A DNA stretch of 64,000 nt from Ktedonobacter racemifer DSM 44963 (lineage in GTDB: Bacteria; Chloroflexota; Ktedonobacteria; Ktedonobacterales; Ktedonobacteraceae), in NCBI RefSeq assembly GCF_000178855.1, contig NZ_ADVG01000002.1, positions 124,001 to 188,000 on the forward strand. The letters are read 5' to 3'. The notes beneath the pieces were generated by a model. The model searched no databases and had not been told where the DNA came from. It was given only the letters and a program-made list of their open reading frames with translations. How positions within the stretch are numbered: position 1 is the first letter of the stretch; every line of letters begins with the position of its first letter. Below, in pieces: positions 62,465-64,000 of the stretch. Position numbers and translations under genes: made by a program.

Positions 62465-62520
62465 GAGGTATGGTGCGCCCCTGGCAGCCTGCGGCTGCCA
62501 GGGGCGCACCATACCTCTTA
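62462..62520. terminator. 28-bp perfect inverted repeat, 3-nt loop
   Basis: Arms 62462-62489 and 62493-62520 are exact complements around TGC. The inner sequence is again CCCTGGCAGCC-N3-GGCTGCCAGGG. It lies between the convergent kinase-like gene and recA. Confidence 0.85.
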
Positions 62521-62552
62521 CCAATGAATCTGGCTTTACGCAAGGGGAGGAG

Positions 62553-63686
62553 CTACTCCTCGCCCTCGGTCGTAGCGATCTCTTCCTCGGTCTCCTCTTC
62601 TTCGACCCCTTCGATCTCGCCACCACGGAAGGTGTTCATATTGTTGCGGATCTGGTCGTCGATAGCCTGAGCCACGTCGGTGTTCTGACGCAGGAACTCT
62701 TTGGCGTTCTCACGACCCTGGCCCAGGCGAATATCACCAACCGTGAACCAGGCACCGCTCTTCTTCACCAGGCCCATCTCCAGACCAATATCCAGCAGGC
62801 CACCCTCGCGAGAAATACCCTCGCTGTACATGATATCGAACTCAGCGGACTTGAAGGGAGGCGCGACCTTGTTTTTGACGACGCGTACGCGAGTGCGGTT
62901 ACCAACCACGTCCTGGCCCAACTTGATTGAGTCAGTACGGCGGATATCCAGGCGCACCGAGGCGTAAAACTTCAGCGCCTTACCACCGGCCGTGGTCTCT
63001 GGATTGCCGAACATGACGCCGATCTTTTCACGCAACTGGTTGGTAAAGATAACCGAGCAGTTCGAGCTGCTGATCGCGCCCGTCAGTTTACGCAGGGCCT
63101 GGCTCATCAGACGCGCCTGCAAGCCTACGTGCGAATCGCCCATCTCGCCCTCGATCTCGGCGCGTGGCACCAGGGCCGCAACCGAGTCGACCACGACCAC
63201 GTCAACGGCATTACTGCGCACAAGGGAGTCGACGATCTCCAGCGCCTGCTCACCGGTATCTGGCTGAGAGATCAGCAGGCTATTGGTGTCAATACCGCAG
63301 CGTGAGGCATAGACACGGTCAAAGGCATGCTCAGCATCGATGAAGGCCGCGTATCCGCCCATCTTCTGCACATTGGCGATAACGTGCTGACAGAGCGTCG
63401 TTTTACCAGACGATTCAGGGCCATAGATCTCTGTAATACGCCCACGGGGCAGGCCACCAATACCCAGCGCCAGGTCCAGGGCAACAGAGCCGGTGGATAT
63501 GGCCTCAATCTGGACCTTCGCCGTATCGCCAAGCTTCATGATCGCGCCCTTGCCAAAGCGGCGCTCGATCTGCTGCAAAGCTTGCTCAATGGCCTTTTCT
63601 CTCTCGGTGGTAGCGCCGGAGCTGCTGGTGCTATTGCGGTCTACTGTGGATTTTTCTTTCTTCGTACTCATCAGCGATTTCTTCAC
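62553..63686 (-). CDS. recA: Recombinase A
   Basis: A 377-residue RecA: Walker A GPESSGKTTL (~90), Walker B VVVVDSVAALVP, the MRSQ-equivalent region LMSQALRKLTGAI and L2-loop FTNQLREKIGVMFGNPETTAGG are intact; the C-tail is acidic (EGVEEEETEEEIATTEGEE). It drives strand exchange and LexA cleavage. The GTG at 63686 overlaps a short upstream ORF by GTGA; an in-frame ATG at 63671 is the alternative. No clear LexA box is recognised upstream. Confidence 0.96.
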   Translation of the reverse strand: MKKSLMSTKKEKSTVDRNSTSSSGATTEREKAIEQALQQIERRFGKGAIMKLGDTAKVQIEAISTGSVALDLALGIGGLPRGRITEIYGPESSGKTTLCQHVIANVQKMGGYAAFIDAEHAFDRVYASRCGIDTNSLLISQPDTGEQALEIVDSLVRSNAVDVVVVDSVAALVPRAEIEGEMGDSHVGLQARLMSQALRKLTGAISSSNCSVIFTNQLREKIGVMFGNPETTAGGKALKFYASVRLDIRRTDSIKLGQDVVGNRTRVRVVKNKVAPPFKSAEFDIMYSEGISREGGLLDIGLEMGLVKKSGAWFTVGDIRLGQGRENAKEFLRQNTDVAQAIDDQIRNNMNTFRGGEIEGVEEEETEEEIATTEGEE

Positions 63687-63724
63687 ACACAGGATGCTAG
63701 AGTAGAGACAGATAAGTCCATCAT
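63683..63724 (-). CDS. Putative 13-residue leader ORF overlapping recA
   Basis: ATG at 63724 encodes MMDLSVSTLASCV; its TGA overlaps the GTG of recA as GTGA, the usual arrangement for translational coupling. A strong AGGAGGAG lies 16 nt upstream, and a weaker GAGGG adjoins the ATG. Confidence 0.4.
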   Translation of the reverse strand: MMDLSVSTLASCV

Positions 63725-64000
63725 TCCCTCACCCCGTGTGCTCCTCCTTTTTTCAATCCTCTCAAAAGCCTGTCAAAGTCGTTGAACCGCCCCGCAACGC
63801 TCCTGGGACATCAGCGCGCAGAGGTTGGTGATCACCACATGCCTCCTCGCTTGCTCCTGCCTCTCCCGACACAGGACAGCGATGATTTACTTGGGTGACA
63901 CTTATTCTATTCTCTGGTGGGGGCCAAAAACCGGAAATAGATTTCTCCCTATACGCACCATGTACGTGTGCGCTCCCAATAGTGGTCGCCAGAAATTAGA
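63725..64000. promoter_or_regulatory. Upstream region of recA
   Basis: No gene of credible length is seen to the window edge. A 21-codon frame beginning GTGGTGATCACC (about 63839 downward) follows GAGGAGG but has no recognisable product. Confidence 0.35.

Overview
The window looks like chromosomal DNA of a Ktedonobacteria-type Chloroflexota. This is inferred from gene content, not from a marker search: a CHAT/STAND protein, a Ser/Thr kinase with an extracellular domain, several TetR and ROK regulators, two F420/LLM-type oxidoreductases, a group III truncated globin, an IS-rich accessory genome and moderate-to-high GC. Housekeeping anchors are obg near the left edge and recA at the right edge.

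Layout. 1-8 kb: a CHAT-STAND ATPase running off the left edge, obg, dps, a membrane Ser/Thr kinase and a type II NADH dehydrogenase, all on the minus strand. 8.1-11.4 kb: a degraded IS200/IS605-type element with a frameshifted tnpB and an ORF-less group II intron lodged in its 3' non-coding part. 11.5-16.9 kb: a deletion scar joining two divergent truncated genes, then an FMN reductase, an orphan HypC-like protein, a small hydrophilic protein, a TetR regulator and a VOC protein. 16.9-19.9 kb: a second tnpB split by an amber codon and an ISAs1-type element. 20.1-31.0 kb: a TetR-controlled acyl-CoA degradation cluster (acyl-CoA dehydrogenase, thiolase-like, DUF35, acyl-CoA synthetase, SDR, two MaoC half-subunits, MFS transporter), split by an IS110-type element with a probable bridge-RNA region.

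31.0-46.1 kb: a ROK kinase/APC permease operon facing a ROK repressor, a GNAT acetyltransferase, an esterase, a secreted HNH-type lipoprotein, a YwqG-type protein, a single-domain response regulator, a truncated globin, an LLM oxidoreductase abutting a third tnpB, a SnoaL-fused ECF sigma factor facing a second LLM oxidoreductase, and an IS630 element with a probable -1 frameshift site. 46.1-51.2 kb: a putative small RNA or leader, a TetR regulator, a Tat-exported amidase, a large secreted protein and a GlsB-type membrane protein.

51.2-52.3 kb: a ~1.06-kb element bounded by a 29-nt duplication of the 3' end of a tRNA(CAT) gene. It holds only an excisionase-like HTH gene, GAC-N7-GTC repeats and an I-Ssp6803I-like PD-(D/E)XK nuclease gene. 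52.3-64 kb: korAB, small proteins, an alcohol dehydrogenase/quinone reductase-like protein, a two-component pair, a kinase-like protein that appears to start at AUC, and recA with a short overlapping upstream ORF.

Many genes end in unusually long, perfect inverted repeats. Two of these share the core CCCTGGCAGCC-N3-GGCTGCCAGGG. The best candidates for something undescribed are the tRNA-bounded mini-element, the intron nested in an IS605-type element, the zinc-ribbon CHAT-STAND protein, and the candidate RNAs at 46.2 kb and 52.5 kb.
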